A DNA stretch of 64,000 nucleotides, taken from Ignavibacteria bacterium (GTDB taxonomy: Bacteria; Bacteroidota; Ignavibacteria; Kapaibacteriales; UBA2268). The stretch covers positions 1 through 64,000 of the forward strand of contig JAOADV010000002.1 in the NCBI GenBank assembly GCA_026417135.1, read 5' to 3'. Below the pieces are notes generated by a model. The model was not told where the DNA came from. It made no database searches and worked only from the letters and a program-made list of their open reading frames with translations. This document shows positions 44,932 to 56,248 of this stretch, piece by piece. Made by a program: the position numbers and the translations under genes. The first letter of the stretch is position 1. The number at the start of each line of letters is the position of its first letter.

Positions 44932-44963
44932 AGACAAGAGGGTTTTACCTCTTGTCTTTTTTT
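44932..44963 (+). terminator. Rho-independent terminator after rpoC
   Basis: Perfect 10-bp stem AGACAAGAGG (44932-44941) and CCTCTTGTCT (44948-44957) with loop GTTTTA, followed directly by a run of T. It separates rpoBC from the translation-factor genes. Confidence 0.93.
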
Positions 44964-45009
44964 AAACTATTGATTTTGTTTTATTGTATCACAGCATTTG
45001 TTTATAAAA

Positions 45010-47085
45010 ATGTTTGATGTAAGCAAAGTTAGGAATATTGGAATTGTTGCACATATTGATTCGGGAAAAACAACACTAAGTGAAAGAATTTTATACTATA
45101 CTGGAAAAATTCACGAGATTGTCGAAGTAAAAGACAAAAGTGGAGACGGTCCAACTCTTGATGCAATGGAATTGGAGCGTGAAAAAGGCATTACTATCCA
45201 GTCCGCAGCAACTTTTTTTGAATGGAAAAATTACTCGATGAACCTAATAGATACACCCGGACACATCGATTTCACTGTCGAAGTTGAACGAGCTTTAAGA
45301 GTGCTCGATGGGGCAATTTTGGTTCTTTGTGGGGTTGCGGGTGTCCAAAGTCAGACAATTACCGTCGACCGACAAATTCGTAGATATGGAGTTTCCAGAA
45401 TATCTTTTATCAATAAAGTTGATAGGTCTGGTGCAAATCCCGATAAAGTCATTCAACAGATGAAAGAGAAACTTGGATTGAGACCAGTGTTAGTAACTAT
45501 GCCTATTGGTTTGGAAGAGGATTTTTTAGGTGTAGTTGATTTAATCCGTATGAAGGCGGTGTATTTCGAAGGGTTAAATGGGGAATTTATAGTCGAAAAG
45601 GAAATTCCTTCGGACTTGTTGGACGAAGCAGAATTACGAAGGATTCAGATGCTTGAAGTTTTAGGAGATTTCGATGATAACATAGCCGAAAAATATCTCA
45701 ACGACGAACCAATATATGAAGAGGAAATTGTTGGTTCACTTCGCCGAGCTACTATATTGAATTTGGTAACCCCGGTTTACGTCGGTTCTGCCAAGAAAAA
45801 CAAGGGGATACAACCTTTGCTCGACGGTGTGGGCTTTTTTCTTCCAAGCCCAGCCGAGAAATCTAACGAGGCTTACGATTTAGATAATAATGAACAAAAG
45901 GTATTTTTGGACTGTGTCCCCGATAAACCGTTTGTAGGCTTAGCTTTTAAACTCGAGGATGGACCTTATGGTCAACTAACTTATTTGAGAATTTATCAAG
46001 GGAAAGTAAAAAAAGGCGACTTTATTTATAACACAAGAACTGGAAAAAAGGTTAAAATTCCTAAGATTGTGAAAATGCACTCCCAAGAAATGCATAATCT
46101 TGACGAAGCGGAAGCTGGCGACATCATTGCTATGTTTGGAGTAGAATGTTCGAGTGGCGACACTTTCACAGATTCAACCGTAAATTATTCTTTAAGTCCA
46201 ATTTTTATCCCAAACCCTGTAATCGAACTTTCGGTTTCACCAAAAGAGAAATCTATGTTGACAAATTTTTCGAAGGCATTAAATAGATTTCAAAAGGAAG
46301 ACCCTACTTTCTTTGTTTCGAGGGACGAGGATAGTGGAGAAACTGTGATAAAGGGTATGGGAGAATTACATTTGGAAATTTATCTTGAAAGAATTCGTAG
46401 AGAATACAATTGTGAAGTTGTTACTGGAAAACCTAAAGTTGCATACCGAGAAACAATAACAAAGCGAGCCGATTTTAACTATCTCCACAAAAAACAAAGT
46501 GGCGGTGCTGGTCAATTTGCAAGAGTTGCTGGGTTTGTCGAACCTATCGATAACAGTGAATTCGAATTTGTTAATCAAATTGTTGGTGGAGTAATACCTC
46601 GTGAGTATATTCCCGCGTGCGAAAATGGTTTCAAAGAGCAGTTGAAAGAGGGAGTTCTTATCAAACAACCTGTAATAAACGTAAGAGTTGTATTAAACGA
46701 CGGCCAAACACATCCAGTCGATTCTTCGGAGCTTGCTTTTAAACTTGCATCGAAATATGCAATAAAGGAAGCATTAACCAAGGCTGGGATTGTTATTCTC
46801 GAACCAATTATGAAGTTGAGTGTTACGGTCCCTGCTGAATTTCAAGGTATTGTCGTTGGCCAAATAAGCCAACGAAGAGGAGTTGTTACCAATACGAATG
46901 TGGAAGGTAGTCTTGCCAATGTTGAAGCCGAAGTTCCATTGCGAGAAATGTTTGGATATTCATCGGATTTGCGTGGAGCTACCCAAGGAAAAGGAGAATT
47001 TACAATGGAATTTCTAAAATATTCGCCAGTGCCTCATTCTGTGCAAAAAGAAATTGTCGATGAATACACTAAAATGAAAGTTTAA
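45010..47085 (+). CDS. fusA: Elongation factor G, EF-G1 type (spdEFG1/mtEFG1-like)
   Basis: 691 aa from the ATG at 45010. The G1 motif is AHIDSGKTT, with Ser where canonical bacterial EF-G has Ala, and [20 protein letters not shown] plus [16 protein letters not shown] match the spdEFG1 and mitochondrial EF-G1 group. The domain IV translocation loop is complete ([13 protein letters not shown] near 494), and [19 protein letters not shown] and the C-terminal [20 protein letters not shown] are present. This is probably the main translocase. It stands alone between the rpoC terminator and rpsL rather than in the usual str position. Confidence 0.9.
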   Translation: MFDVSKVRNIGIVAHIDSGKTTLSERILYYTGKIHEIVEVKDKSGDGPTLDAMELEREKGITIQSAATFFEWKNYSMNLIDTPGHIDFTVEVERALRVLDGAILVLCGVAGVQSQTITVDRQIRRYGVSRISFINKVDRSGANPDKVIQQMKEKLGLRPVLVTMPIGLEEDFLGVVDLIRMKAVYFEGLNGEFIVEKEIPSDLLDEAELRRIQMLEVLGDFDDNIAEKYLNDEPIYEEEIVGSLRRATILNLVTPVYVGSAKKNKGIQPLLDGVGFFLPSPAEKSNEAYDLDNNEQKVFLDCVPDKPFVGLAFKLEDGPYGQLTYLRIYQGKVKKGDFIYNTRTGKKVKIPKIVKMHSQEMHNLDEAEAGDIIAMFGVECSSGDTFTDSTVNYSLSPIFIPNPVIELSVSPKEKSMLTNFSKALNRFQKEDPTFFVSRDEDSGETVIKGMGELHLEIYLERIRREYNCEVVTGKPKVAYRETITKRADFNYLHKKQSGGAGQFARVAGFVEPIDNSEFEFVNQIVGGVIPREYIPACENGFKEQLKEGVLIKQPVINVRVVLNDGQTHPVDSSELAFKLASKYAIKEALTKAGIVILEPIMKLSVTVPAEFQGIVVGQISQRRGVVTNTNVEGSLANVEAEVPLREMFGYSSDLRGATQGKGEFTMEFLKYSPVPHSVQKEIVDEYTKMKV

Positions 47086-47171
47086 CTATTGTAGAAGCTT
47101 TTGCAAAAAAAATTAAGATTTTATAAAAAAAGAAAAATTTTTTCGCTTATTTTTTGAATTAAATTTTTTTG

Positions 47172-47179
47172 TAATTTTG
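47172..47179 (+). promoter_or_regulatory. Possible -7 element upstream of rpsL
   Basis: TAATTTTG matches the Bacteroidetes -7 element TAnnTTTG and is the same octamer as in the tRNA promoter. The nearest TTTG upstream (47153-47156) is 15 bases away, shorter than the usual 19-21, so support is partial. It lies 46 bases before the rpsL GTG. Confidence 0.4.
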
Positions 47180-47224
47180 TAGTCTCTTTTTTTGTCATTT
47201 TATAATACATATTGGGGTATAATT

Positions 47225-47611
47225 GTGCCAACTATAAGTCAATTAGTAAGGAAGCCGAGGGCAAAAGTTAAGAAAAAGAGCAAGAGTCCAGCTCTTTCGA
47301 GTTCGCCGCAAAGACGGGGTGTTTGCACTCGTGTTTACACAACTACACCCAAGAAACCTAATTCTGCATTAAGAAAAGTAGCAAGGGTTAGATTAAGTTC
47401 AGGCTACGAGGTAACAGCATACATTCCCGGCGAAGGGCATAATTTGCAAGAACATTCCATTGTTTTTGTGCGTGGCGGCCGTGTCAAAGATTTGCCCGGG
47501 GTTCGTTATCACATTATTCGTGGTGCAGCAGATACGCAAGGAGTTCAGAATAGAAAACAGGGTCGTTCCAAGTATGGTACAAAACGACCAAAGCAAACAA
47601 TTTCTAAGTAG
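47225..47611 (+). CDS. rpsL: 30S ribosomal protein S12
   Basis: 128 aa from GTG 47225, which gives the standard beginning [12 protein letters not shown]; an upstream TTG in frame is not credible. The decoding-centre segments are [18 protein letters not shown] and [13 protein letters not shown]; the lysines whose change gives streptomycin resistance are present. First gene of the str operon. Confidence 0.97.
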   Translation: MPTISQLVRKPRAKVKKKSKSPALSSSPQRRGVCTRVYTTTPKKPNSALRKVARVRLSSGYEVTAYIPGEGHNLQEHSIVFVRGGRVKDLPGVRYHIIRGAADTQGVQNRKQGRSKYGTKRPKQTISK

Positions 47612-47634
47612 TAAAAGAAAGATTTGAATAATAT

Positions 47635-48102
47635 ATGAGAAAGAAAAGAGCAGAAAGGAGAAAAGTTGACCCCGACCCAAAATATCACGATGTTTTGGTT
47701 GCACAATTTGTAAATACTGTTTTGAGGAGGGGAAAGAAAAGTTTAGCGCGCCGCATAGTTTATGGGGCTTTCGATATTTTAGCTAAGAAAACTAAACAGG
47801 AACCTTTGGATGTTTTTAGAAAAGCTGTTTCGAATGTAGCACCTCTTGTAGAAGTTCGTTCAAGACGAATTGGTGGTGCAAATTACCAAGTTCCAGTAGA
47901 AGTTAGAGAAGAAAGAAGAATATCGCTTGCTTTACGATGGCTAAGGATGTTTGCAAAGCAGAGAAAAGAAAAATCTATGAGTGCCAGACTTGCTGCAGAA
48001 ATCATTGCCGCTTCGAATGGGGAGGGAGCATCAGTAAAAAAACGGGACGATACTCATAGAATGGCCGAGGCTAATAAAGCTTTTGCTCATTTTAAATGGT
48101 AA
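47635..48102 (+). CDS. rpsG: 30S ribosomal protein S7
   Basis: 155 aa. Typical S7: [39 protein letters not shown] (with V for L), [10 protein letters not shown], and the terminal [20 protein letters not shown]. Nucleates the 30S head and contacts the E-site. Starts 23 bases after rpsL. Confidence 0.97.
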   Translation: MRKKRAERRKVDPDPKYHDVLVAQFVNTVLRRGKKSLARRIVYGAFDILAKKTKQEPLDVFRKAVSNVAPLVEVRSRRIGGANYQVPVEVREERRISLALRWLRMFAKQRKEKSMSARLAAEIIAASNGEGASVKKRDDTHRMAEANKAFAHFKW

Positions 48103-48147
48103 ATATTTATGTTCGTTCTTTGTCAATTGTTGTGCTGTTAGTGTGTT

Positions 48148-50202
48148 ATGCCCCGCAAGGTTGAAATAGAAAAAATTCGAAACATAGGAATTATGGCACA
48201 TATTGATGCGGGGAAAACCACTACAACAGAAAGATTTTTGTTCTACACAGGCTTTTTACATCGACCTGGCGAAGTTGATGAAGGAACTGCCTTTATGGAT
48301 TATATGGAACAGGAGAAAGAACGAGGAATTACTATAACATCGGCTGCGACAACTTTCTTTTGGCGTGAACATCAAATAAATTTAATTGATACTCCAGGCC
48401 ACGTGGATTTTACAGCTGAAGTTCAGCGCTCCTTGCGAGTACTCGATGGTGCAATTGCGATTTTTTGTGGTGTTGGCGGGGTCGAACCTCAATCGGAAAC
48501 AGTGTGGCACCAAGCAGAAATGTATAACGTTCCTCGTATTGCTTATATAAATAAAATGGACCGCCTTGGGGCAGATTTCTTTAGAGTAGTCGAAATGATG
48601 AAAGAAAAGTTAAATGCGAAACCGATAATCATAGAAATTCCAATTGGCGCCGAAGACTCTTTTATTGGGGTTATAGATTTAATTGGTGAAAGGGCAATAT
48701 ATTTTGATGAAGAAACCAAGGGGTTCAAGTATGAGTATAAAGAAATACCACAAGAATATTACGAGTCAGCTAAATTTTGGCGTGAAGTAATGATTGAATC
48801 CGTAGCTGAGCTAGACGACCAACTTTTGAGTTATTATTTGGAATATGGAACACTTTCGAAGGAACAAATAATTTCTGCTTTAAGGGTTGGAACTCTTTCT
48901 AACAAAATTGTTCCAGTTTTGTGTGGCTCATCGAAGAAATATATTGGGGTTCAACCATTGTTGGACGCTGTGATTGATTTTTTGCCTTCACCCAAAGACA
49001 TTGGAGTTTTTTGGGGTTACGACCCAGATAAGGACAATAAGAGAATTTCGAGAAGTGCCAGTGACGATGACTATTTTTCCGCCCTTGCTTTTAAGATATT
49101 ATCCGACCAATATCTGAAAAAATTGACTTTTGTGCGAATATATTCTGGAAAGCTAACCGTTGGACAAAGTGTTTTGAATTCTAATGTTGGGAAAAGAGAA
49201 AGGATACAAAAAATTTTAAGATTGTATGCAAACCGAAAAGAAGAAATTAGCGAAGTATATAGCGGAGAAATTGTAGCTTTCCCGGACTTGCGACTCACTA
49301 AAACGGGTGATACTCTTTGCGATGAAAAACATAAAATACTTTTTGAAAAAATTCAATTTGCTGAAACCGTTATTAACCAAAGAATCGAGGCAAGGACACA
49401 GCAGGAGCGCGAACGTCTATTGGAGTGTTTACAAAAATTTGCCGACGAAGACCCTACGTTCCAGTTTAAAAGCGATGACGAAAGTGGTGAAATAATAATA
49501 TATGGCGTCGGAGAACTTCAGCTCGAAATTATCGTTGATAGATTAAGAAGAGAACATAATCTTGAAGTTAGGACTGGTAAACCACAAGTTGCTTATCGCG
49601 AGACTATTACCAGAAGTGTCGAACAAGAGTACCATTTTGAAAAGCAAGTGGCAAGCAAAAATAATTTTGGTTATGTTAAAATTTTAGCTAAATCTTCGCC
49701 GAGGGGAAAAGGTATCAACATTCAATTTCAAATCGATGAAAATATCTTGCCTAAAATCTTTTGGAAAGCAATCGATGAGGGAATAAGGGAAGGTTTGCAA
49801 ATTGGATTTCTTGGCTATCCTGTTACTGACGTGGAAATAAATGTTATCGATTCGAAATATGACGGTGAATTTTACACAGAGTTAGGTTATAAAATTGCTT
49901 CTTCTTTGGCTATTCGAGAAGCCTTGCGAAAGGCAAATCCGATATTACTCGAGCCTATAGTTAATATCGAGATAGTTTCTCCCGAAGAGTATGTCGGTGA
50001 TATTATTGCTGATTTAAATTCCAGAGGTGGAAGAGTCGAAGATGTTGGACATCGTGGAAATTATCAAGTTATTAAAGGTAAAGTTCCTTTGTCCCGAATG
50101 TTTGGTTATGTTACCCAATTACGCTCTTTAAGTCAAGGACGTGCATCTTATTCGATAGAATTTTCTCACTATGACAGTGTTGTAGAACAAAAATCTTTCT
50201 AA
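48148..50202 (+). CDS. Second elongation factor G, divergent (EF-G2/recycling-like)
   Basis: 684 aa in the classical fusA position between rpsG and tuf. The GTPase domain is intact ([31 protein letters not shown]) and all five domains are recognisable by eye. Domain IV, however, has [13 protein letters not shown] near residue 497 where translocating EF-Gs have KQSGGRGQYG, and the insert is shortened. Paired with the EF-G1-type gene this fits the split known from Borrelia and mitochondria, where one factor translocates and the other recycles ribosomes with RRF. The recycling role is inference. Confidence 0.85.
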   Translation: MPRKVEIEKIRNIGIMAHIDAGKTTTTERFLFYTGFLHRPGEVDEGTAFMDYMEQEKERGITITSAATTFFWREHQINLIDTPGHVDFTAEVQRSLRVLDGAIAIFCGVGGVEPQSETVWHQAEMYNVPRIAYINKMDRLGADFFRVVEMMKEKLNAKPIIIEIPIGAEDSFIGVIDLIGERAIYFDEETKGFKYEYKEIPQEYYESAKFWREVMIESVAELDDQLLSYYLEYGTLSKEQIISALRVGTLSNKIVPVLCGSSKKYIGVQPLLDAVIDFLPSPKDIGVFWGYDPDKDNKRISRSASDDDYFSALAFKILSDQYLKKLTFVRIYSGKLTVGQSVLNSNVGKRERIQKILRLYANRKEEISEVYSGEIVAFPDLRLTKTGDTLCDEKHKILFEKIQFAETVINQRIEARTQQERERLLECLQKFADEDPTFQFKSDDESGEIIIYGVGELQLEIIVDRLRREHNLEVRTGKPQVAYRETITRSVEQEYHFEKQVASKNNFGYVKILAKSSPRGKGINIQFQIDENILPKIFWKAIDEGIREGLQIGFLGYPVTDVEINVIDSKYDGEFYTELGYKIASSLAIREALRKANPILLEPIVNIEIVSPEEYVGDIIADLNSRGGRVEDVGHRGNYQVIKGKVPLSRMFGYVTQLRSLSQGRASYSIEFSHYDSVVEQKSF

Positions 50203-50267
50203 ATAATTTGATTTTTGAATGAAAATAGATATAAAATTTTTTTATGAACTAATTTAAGGAGTAAAAG

Positions 50268-51479
50268 ATGGCAAAAGAAAAATTCGACAGAACAAAGCCT
50301 CACGTTAATGTTGGAACAATCGGACACGTTGACCATGGAAAAACTACTTTAACCGCAGCGATAACTATGGCACTTGCAAAAAAGGGAACCAAAACTCAAC
50401 CACGCCCTTTCGACTCGATTGATAATGCCCCAGAAGAAAGAGCACGTGGGGTTACAATTAATGCATCGCATGTTGAGTATGAGACAGAAAAAAGACATTA
50501 CGCCCATGTTGACTGCCCCGGGCATGCCGACTACATTAAGAATATGATTACTGGCGCAGCTCAAATGGATGGTTCTATTCTTGTAGTTGCTTGCGACGAT
50601 GGGCCAATGCCTCAGACACGCGAACACGTTCTTCTCGCACGACAAGTGAATGTTCCGAGTATTGTTGTTTTTATGAACAAAATTGATATTGCAGACCCAG
50701 AGCTTGTTGATTTAATTGAGATGGAAATTCGCGAGCTGTTAAGTAAGTATGATTTTCCGGGAGACGAAATACCAGTGATTCGTGGTTCAGCCCTCTTAGC
50801 GATGCAAGCTGGAATGGATCCCAACGTTACTGCTGATGATGAGCGATTAAAATGCATTTATGAATTGATGGATGCTGTCGATTCTTATATTCCAACTCCA
50901 CAAAGAGATGTAGATAAGCCTTTCCTTATGCCAGTGGAAGATGTTTTTTCTATTACTGGCAGGGGTACAGTAGGGACTGGACGTATTGAACGAGGTGTAA
51001 TTCGTTTGAACGAAGAAGTTGAAATCGTAGGTTTTGGTTTGCAAAAGAAGACAACTGTTACTGGAATTGAAATGTTTCGAAAGATACTCGAAGAAGGTGT
51101 TGCCGGCGATAATGTTGGCTTGCTTCTTCGTGGAATAGATAAAGATGAGTTAGAACGAGGTATGGTCATTGCAAAGCCGGGGACTATTACTCCTCATCGA
51201 AAGTTTTTGGCCCAGGTTTATGTGTTAAAGAAGGAAGAAGGTGGCCGTCATACCCCATTTTTCTCTGGTTATCGACCTCAATTCTATTTCCGTACAACCG
51301 ATGTTACTGGGGTTATTCAATTACCAGCTGGTGTCGATATGGTTATGCCCGGCGATAATTTGGATAACATAACAATCGAGTTGATAACAACAATTGCAAT
51401 GGAAGAAGGTCTTCGTTTTGCTATTCGAGAAGGTGGTAGAACTGTTGGAGCTGGAGTTGTTACAAAGATTTTGGAATAA
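50268..51479 (+). CDS. tuf: Elongation factor Tu
   Basis: 403 aa. GTP-binding motifs [21 protein letters not shown] and NKID are intact; [14 protein letters not shown] is the switch I end and PGHADY switch II. Slightly longer than most EF-Tu because of a short insert around [12 protein letters not shown] in the G domain. Delivers aminoacyl-tRNA. AAGGAG precedes the ATG. Followed by rpsJ without a visible terminator. It is the only tuf in the window. Confidence 0.97.
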   Translation: MAKEKFDRTKPHVNVGTIGHVDHGKTTLTAAITMALAKKGTKTQPRPFDSIDNAPEERARGVTINASHVEYETEKRHYAHVDCPGHADYIKNMITGAAQMDGSILVVACDDGPMPQTREHVLLARQVNVPSIVVFMNKIDIADPELVDLIEMEIRELLSKYDFPGDEIPVIRGSALLAMQAGMDPNVTADDERLKCIYELMDAVDSYIPTPQRDVDKPFLMPVEDVFSITGRGTVGTGRIERGVIRLNEEVEIVGFGLQKKTTVTGIEMFRKILEEGVAGDNVGLLLRGIDKDELERGMVIAKPGTITPHRKFLAQVYVLKKEEGGRHTPFFSGYRPQFYFRTTDVTGVIQLPAGVDMVMPGDNLDNITIELITTIAMEEGLRFAIREGGRTVGAGVVTKILE

Positions 51480-51519
51480 TTCCTTTTCCATATTATGCGA
51501 GGTATAATTAGGTGATTAG

Positions 51520-51831
51520 ATGGCGGTAACACAGAAAATACGAATTAAGTTAAAATCTTACGACCACTATTTGATTGACAAATCTGCAGAAAGAATTGTT
51601 CGTACGGTTAAACAAACTGGTGCTGCTGTTTCTGGACCGGTTCCACTGCCTACTCGTCGAACGATTTTCACTGTAAATCGCTCGCCACACGTCGATAAAA
51701 AATCACGCGAGCAGTTCGAAATGAGAGTTCACAAGCGTTTAATTGATATTTATAGTTCCTCGCAAAGAACAATTGATGCACTTATGAAATTGGAGTTGCC
51801 TGCGGGCGTTGATGTTGAAATAAAAGTATGA
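51520..51831 (+). CDS. rpsJ: 30S ribosomal protein S10
   Basis: 103 aa with [40 protein letters not shown] and the terminal [11 protein letters not shown]. First gene of the S10 operon. S10 (NusE) also joins NusG in transcription-translation coupling. Confidence 0.97.
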   Translation: MAVTQKIRIKLKSYDHYLIDKSAERIVRTVKQTGAAVSGPVPLPTRRTIFTVNRSPHVDKKSREQFEMRVHKRLIDIYSSSQRTIDALMKLELPAGVDVEIKV

Positions 51832-51837
51832 TGAAAG

Positions 51838-52464
51838 ATGGGAGCTGCAATTTTAGGTAGAAAGTTGGGAATGACGAGCTTCTTCAATGAAAAGGGGGAA
51901 CAAGTGCCTGTAACTGTTATTGAAGCTGGTCCTTGTCCTGTTGTTAAGATTAATACAAAAGAGCGGGACGGATATGATTCTGTTCAAATTGGTTTTGGGT
52001 TTAAGTCTAAAAAGCGCGTAAACAAACCAGAGAGCGGTCATTTCAAAAAGGCTGGTATTGACCCAGTGCGTTGGTTACGCGAGTTCAGAGTATTGGACAC
52101 AAGTCTCAAACCTGGTGATATTCTCTTTGTTGGAGATTTATTTAAGAAAGGAGATAAAGTTAAGATTTCTGGGACAAGCAAAGGACGCGGTTTTCAAGGG
52201 GTTGTTAAAAGACATCACTTCGGTGGGGTAGGAATGACTTCGCATGGTCAATCCGATAGAGTTCGGGCACCCGGTTCAATTGGCGGTTCTTCTTTTCCTT
52301 CTCGAGTGTTCAAAGGAATGAGAATGGCTGGTAGAATGGGGGGTAAGCGAGCAACAATTAGGAACCTCGAAGTAGTAGAAATTATACCCGAAGAAAATTT
52401 AATTTTTGTAAAAGGTGGAGTTCCCGGGCCAATTAATGGATTAGTAGAAATTGTAAAATTGTAG
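51838..52464 (+). CDS. rplC: 50S ribosomal protein L3
   Basis: 208 aa. ILGRKLGMTSFFNEKGEQVP at the start and the tunnel-lining loop GTSKGRGFQGVVKRHHFGG, then SHGQSDRVRAPGSIGGSSFP and GKRATIRNLEVVEI. Seven bases after rpsJ. Confidence 0.97.
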   Translation: MGAAILGRKLGMTSFFNEKGEQVPVTVIEAGPCPVVKINTKERDGYDSVQIGFGFKSKKRVNKPESGHFKKAGIDPVRWLREFRVLDTSLKPGDILFVGDLFKKGDKVKISGTSKGRGFQGVVKRHHFGGVGMTSHGQSDRVRAPGSIGGSSFPSRVFKGMRMAGRMGGKRATIRNLEVVEIIPEENLIFVKGGVPGPINGLVEIVKL

Positions 52465-52471
52465 GAGAAAT

Positions 52472-53098
52472 ATGTTTGTCGACGTATATTCAAAAGATGG
52501 TGAGATTATAGAACAAATCGAAGTACGCGACGATATTTTTGCAATCGAACCACACGAGCACGCTATGCATATGGCTGTTGTTGCGTTTTTAGCAAATCAA
52601 CGACAAGGCACTCATAAAACAAAGATTCGCTCGGAAGTAAGTGGAGGTGGTCGAAAACCTTGGAGACAAAAAGGTAGAGGAACTGCACGTGCTGGTTCGA
52701 TTCGTTCGCCCCTTTGGGTTCACGGCGGAACCATTCACGGACCTAAACCTCGAGATTACTCGATGAAATTGAATAGAAAACTGAAAGTATTAGCTCGTAA
52801 AAGTGCATTGACCTTGAGATTGCGGGAAGGAAATATTTTATTTGTCCAAGATTTTGCAATGGAAACACCCAAAACAAAAGTGTTTTACGATGTTATGAAG
52901 AATTTGAAAATTTCTGGTGAAAAAACACTTGTTCTTTTACCGGAAAATTTCAGAGTGCATTATTTATCCGCGAGGAACATCGAGAATGTTTCTGTAATGT
53001 ATGCTGATAAAGTCTCAACTTATCATATTTTATCACACAAAAAGATTATGATTTTTAAAAGTGCATTAGATGAACTTCAATCTACTTTTAGCAATTAG
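52472..53098 (+). CDS. rplD: 50S ribosomal protein L4
   Basis: 208 aa. The exit-tunnel extension is VSGGGRKPWRQKGRGTARAG with RSPLWVHGGTIHGPKPRDYS following. The globular part ends in LDELQSTFSN. In E. coli L4 represses the S10 operon; no leader could be assigned here. Confidence 0.97.
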   Translation: MFVDVYSKDGEIIEQIEVRDDIFAIEPHEHAMHMAVVAFLANQRQGTHKTKIRSEVSGGGRKPWRQKGRGTARAGSIRSPLWVHGGTIHGPKPRDYSMKLNRKLKVLARKSALTLRLREGNILFVQDFAMETPKTKVFYDVMKNLKISGEKTLVLLPENFRVHYLSARNIENVSVMYADKVSTYHILSHKKIMIFKSALDELQSTFSN

Positions 53099-53101
53099 AG
53101 G

Positions 53102-53410
53102 ATGGTTGCTGGTATGTTAGAAATTATTAAAAAGCCGATTATTACCGAAAAGGCTATGCGTTTGGGCGACAAAAGACAATATGTTTTCGAGGTTGACCCG
53201 AATGCAAATAAGTTGCAAATAAAAAAGGCAATCGAAGAGTTATTCGAGGTCAATGTTGTTTCTATAAGAACCGTTAGAGTTAAGGGAAAAATTCGACTTC
53301 GATGGACAAGGCGAGGGGTTCATCGTGGAAAAACTCCTTTACGCAAGAAAGCTTATGTTACTTTGAAAGAAGGACAATCTATTGAACTTGTAACGGGTGC
53401 GGGAACTTAA
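53102..53410 (+). CDS. rplW: 50S ribosomal protein L23
   Basis: 102 aa. IIKKPIITEKAMRLGDKRQY and VFEVDPNANKLQIKKAIEEL are typical, with the extended loop after RTVRVKGKIRLRWTRRG. Two starts are possible: ATG 53102 and ATG 53114 (four codons later). The GAGG ribosome site ends at 53101, too near for 53102, which favours 53114. L23 lies at the tunnel exit and docks trigger factor and SRP. Confidence 0.95.
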   Translation: MVAGMLEIIKKPIITEKAMRLGDKRQYVFEVDPNANKLQIKKAIEELFEVNVVSIRTVRVKGKIRLRWTRRGVHRGKTPLRKKAYVTLKEGQSIELVTGAGT

Positions 53411-53424
53411 ATTAGAGGTAAACA

Positions 53425-54264
53425 ATGGGAATAAGAGTTTTAAAGCCAATTACTCCGGGAACGAGGCACTATTCGATAGATACATTCGCTGATGTTACTT
53501 CGGAAAAGCCATACGAACCTTTACTAAGACCACTTAAGAGCACAGGTGGGAGGAACAATACTGGACGCATTACTTCGCGCCATCGCGGCGGAGGTCATAA
53601 ACGGCGATATAGAATTATTGACTTTAAACGCGACAAAAGGGATATGTATGCAGTTGTCGAAACAATTGAATACGACCCAAATAGGAATGCTCGAATAGCG
53701 TTGGTTAAATACGAAGATGGAGAGCACCGCTATATTTTAGCTCCCGATGGACTCAAAGTCGGCGATAAAGTTATTTCGTCCCCAGACGCCGACTATAAAG
53801 ATGGTAATGCACTACCATTGAAAAAGATTCCAGTTGGCTTGTTTATTCATAATATTGAATTGAAGCCTGGGAAGGGCGGACAAATTGCTCGATCCGCTGG
53901 TGTTTTTGCCCAACTTGTTGGTGTCGATGAAAAGTATGCTCAAGTAAAATTACCATCAGGGGAAATTAGAAATATCCTTAACAATTGCTATGCTACAATT
54001 GGGAAAGTCAGCAATGCTGACCACATAAATATTATGCTTGGGAAAGCTGGGCGCTCGCGTTGGTTAGGAATTAGGCCACAGACAAGGGGAATGGCAATGA
54101 ATCCTATAGACCATCCAAATGGTGGAGGCGAAGGTCGTTCCAAGTCTGGTGGCGGTCGTCAACACCCACGTTCGCCCTGGGGGCAACTTGCAAAAGGTTT
54201 GAAAACGCGAAAGAAAAAGAAACTTTCGAATAAATTTATCATTCGTTCAAGAAAAGCTAAATAA
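53425..54264 (+). CDS. rplB: 50S ribosomal protein L2
   Basis: 279 aa. [20 protein letters not shown] in the N-terminal extension and the peptidyl-transferase-near C-terminal part [20 protein letters not shown], followed by [12 protein letters not shown]. Length is standard. AGAGG precedes the ATG. Confidence 0.97.
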   Translation: MGIRVLKPITPGTRHYSIDTFADVTSEKPYEPLLRPLKSTGGRNNTGRITSRHRGGGHKRRYRIIDFKRDKRDMYAVVETIEYDPNRNARIALVKYEDGEHRYILAPDGLKVGDKVISSPDADYKDGNALPLKKIPVGLFIHNIELKPGKGGQIARSAGVFAQLVGVDEKYAQVKLPSGEIRNILNNCYATIGKVSNADHINIMLGKAGRSRWLGIRPQTRGMAMNPIDHPNGGGEGRSKSGGGRQHPRSPWGQLAKGLKTRKKKKLSNKFIIRSRKAK

Positions 54265-54276
54265 GAAGGTTTGAAT

Positions 54277-54570
54277 ATGGCAAGGTCTTTAAAGAAAGGG
54301 GTTTATGTTTTTTATAAATTGTTAAAAAAGGTCGAAGCTCTTAATCGTACGCGGAAAAAACAAGTTATCAAAACTTGGGCTCGTGCTTCGACGATTGTCC
54401 CCGAATTTGTTGGGCATACTTTTGCTATTCACAATGGAAACAAGTTTATCCCTGTGTACATAACAGAAAATATGGTTGGGCATAAGTTGGGCGAGTTTGC
54501 ACCAACAAGAACTTATCGAGGACATTCTGGTCATAGAAAAGAACAGAAAGTGGCTGCTAAAAAGAAATAG
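54277..54570 (+). CDS. rpsS: 30S ribosomal protein S19
   Basis: 97 aa from ATG 54277, which gives [11 protein letters not shown]; an in-frame TTG two codons earlier is ignored. Core motifs are [40 protein letters not shown] and the tail [13 protein letters not shown]. Confidence 0.97.
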   Translation: MARSLKKGVYVFYKLLKKVEALNRTRKKQVIKTWARASTIVPEFVGHTFAIHNGNKFIPVYITENMVGHKLGEFAPTRTYRGHSGHRKEQKVAAKKK

Positions 54571-54579
54571 GAGGAATTC

Positions 54580-54978
54580 GTGGAAGCAAAAGCAATAAAA
54601 AGACATATAAGGATTTCGCCAAGGAAAATTAGATTAGTTGTAGATTTGATTCGCGGTAAACGAGCAAGCGAAGCTCTCGCAATTTTAAAATATACTCCTA
54701 AAGGTGCAACGAAAGAGGTAGAAAATGTTCTTCGCTCAGCAATTTCAAACTTGCAAAACATAAAAGACCGTGGAAATGTTAACCCCGAGAATGTGATTGT
54801 AAAAAAAGCTTTTGTCGACCAAAGCGTTACACTGAAACGAATTCTTCCAGCACCTATGGGTAGAGCTTATCGATTGCGAAAGCGTTCTGGACATATTACT
54901 ATTGTTGTCGAGGAGTTACCTGAAGTAATTAAACAGCCAAAACAAAAGAAAGGAGAGAAAAGTGGGGCAGAAAACTAA
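54580..54978 (+). CDS. rplV: 50S ribosomal protein L22
   Basis: 132 aa with a GTG start at 54580 preceded by GGAGG. IRISPRKIRLVVDLIRGKRA and the tunnel beta-hairpin (LKRILPAPMGRAYRLRKRSG, HITIVVEE) are present; the C-terminus adds a short lysine-rich tail (KQPKQKKGEKSGAEN). It overlaps rpsC by 17 bases. Confidence 0.96.
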   Translation: MEAKAIKRHIRISPRKIRLVVDLIRGKRASEALAILKYTPKGATKEVENVLRSAISNLQNIKDRGNVNPENVIVKKAFVDQSVTLKRILPAPMGRAYRLRKRSGHITIVVEELPEVIKQPKQKKGEKSGAEN

Positions 54979-55603
54979 TCCAATTGGGTTACGTTTGGGT
55001 ATAATCCGAGGTTGGGACGCTAATTGGTTCGAGGAAAAGTCTTTTTCCGAAAAATTGTTGGAGGATTTTAAAGTTCGCAATTATATTAAAAATCGTTTAC
55101 GCAAGGCTGGGATTTCGAGAATTGTAATCGAAAGAACGACTAAGCTTTTGCGCATTACTATACATTCTTCGCGTCCAGGTTTAATCATTGGCCGCTCTGG
55201 TCAAGAAATAACTAAACTTGAAGAAGAAATTAGACGACTAACAAACAAGGAAGTCAAAATACTCATTTCTGAAATAAAAAAACCCGAGCTCGATGCGATT
55301 CTTCTTGCGGAAAATATAGCAGTTCAAATTGAAGGGAGGGTTTCCTTTCGCAGAGCTATGAAAATGGCTGTAAGTAGTGCTATGAAGATGGGAGCAGTTG
55401 GAATTAAGGTGCAATGTTCGGGTCGGCTTGGTGGTGCCGAAATGGCACGTTCGGAAATGTATAAAGATGGAAGAATACCTTTACATACCCTTCGTGCTGA
55501 TATTGATTATGGGTTTGCAGTTGCTCAAACTATATATGGAAGCATTGGAGTAAAAGTTTGGGTCTGTCGGGGGGAGATTCTTGGTAGACCTCAACTTGCT
55601 TAA
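54962..55603 (+). CDS. rpsC: 30S ribosomal protein S3
   Basis: 213 aa from GTG 54962 (MGQKTNPIGLRLGIIRGWDA). The KH domain GLIIGRSGQEITKLEEEI and the C-terminal domain (VQCSGRLGGAEMARSEMYKD, GRIPLHTLRADIDYGFA) form part of the mRNA entry helicase. The ribosome site is inside the end of rplV. Confidence 0.97.
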   Translation: MGQKTNPIGLRLGIIRGWDANWFEEKSFSEKLLEDFKVRNYIKNRLRKAGISRIVIERTTKLLRITIHSSRPGLIIGRSGQEITKLEEEIRRLTNKEVKILISEIKKPELDAILLAENIAVQIEGRVSFRRAMKMAVSSAMKMGAVGIKVQCSGRLGGAEMARSEMYKDGRIPLHTLRADIDYGFAVAQTIYGSIGVKVWVCRGEILGRPQLA

Positions 55604-55619
55604 TAGGAGGAGATGATTT

Positions 55620-56039
55620 ATGTTATTACCAAAAAGAGTTAAACATAGAAAAACGCAAAGGGGACGCGTTCGTGGAGTTGCAAATAGGGGAACAACCGTT
55701 GCCTTTGGGTCTTATGGACTTAAGGCTTTGGATGGAGCTTGGATTACTAATCGTCAAATCGAGGCAGCAAGAATTGCAATTAACCGGTATCTTAAACGAG
55801 AAGGTAAGCTTTGGATAAGAATTTTTCCGGATAAGCCCGTTACTAAAAAACCTCTCGAAACAAGAATGGGTAGCGGAAAAGGTTCTCCTGAATTTTGGGT
55901 AGCTGTTGTAAAGCGAGGCAAAATTTTATTCGAAGTTGAAGGTGTTACCAAAGACCGTGCCCAAGAAGCCTTAAGATTGGCAGCACAAAAACTACCTATT
56001 AAAACGAAATTTGTTCAACGTATTGATTTAGAGCAATGA
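55620..56039 (+). CDS. rplP: 50S ribosomal protein L16
   Basis: 139 aa. [19 protein letters not shown], then [40 protein letters not shown] and [26 protein letters not shown] precedes the ATG. The ATGA overlap with rpmC couples the two. Confidence 0.97.
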   Translation: MLLPKRVKHRKTQRGRVRGVANRGTTVAFGSYGLKALDGAWITNRQIEAARIAINRYLKREGKLWIRIFPDKPVTKKPLETRMGSGKGSPEFWVAVVKRGKILFEVEGVTKDRAQEALRLAAQKLPIKTKFVQRIDLEQ

Positions 56040-56248
56040 AACCGAGAAAAGCGAAAGATTTACGAGAGCTTACCGAAAGCGAGCTTTTGCAAATGTTGAG
56101 GGATACAACCGAAACACTTGCCCGATTACGTATTCAACATTCGCTTAGTCAATTGCAAGATACTGCTTCGCTTAAAGTATTGAAAAAAGATTTAGCAAGA
56201 ATTAAAACCATTCTTTCAGAAAAGCAAAGGGCGAGAAAAAATGGATGA
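56036..56248 (+). CDS. rpmC: 50S ribosomal protein L29
   Basis: 70 aa of helical hairpin: [20 protein letters not shown] and [20 protein letters not shown], then [15 protein letters not shown]. Overlaps rplP by four bases and rpsQ by eight. Confidence 0.94.
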   Translation: MKPRKAKDLRELTESELLQMLRDTTETLARLRIQHSLSQLQDTASLKVLKKDLARIKTILSEKQRARKNG

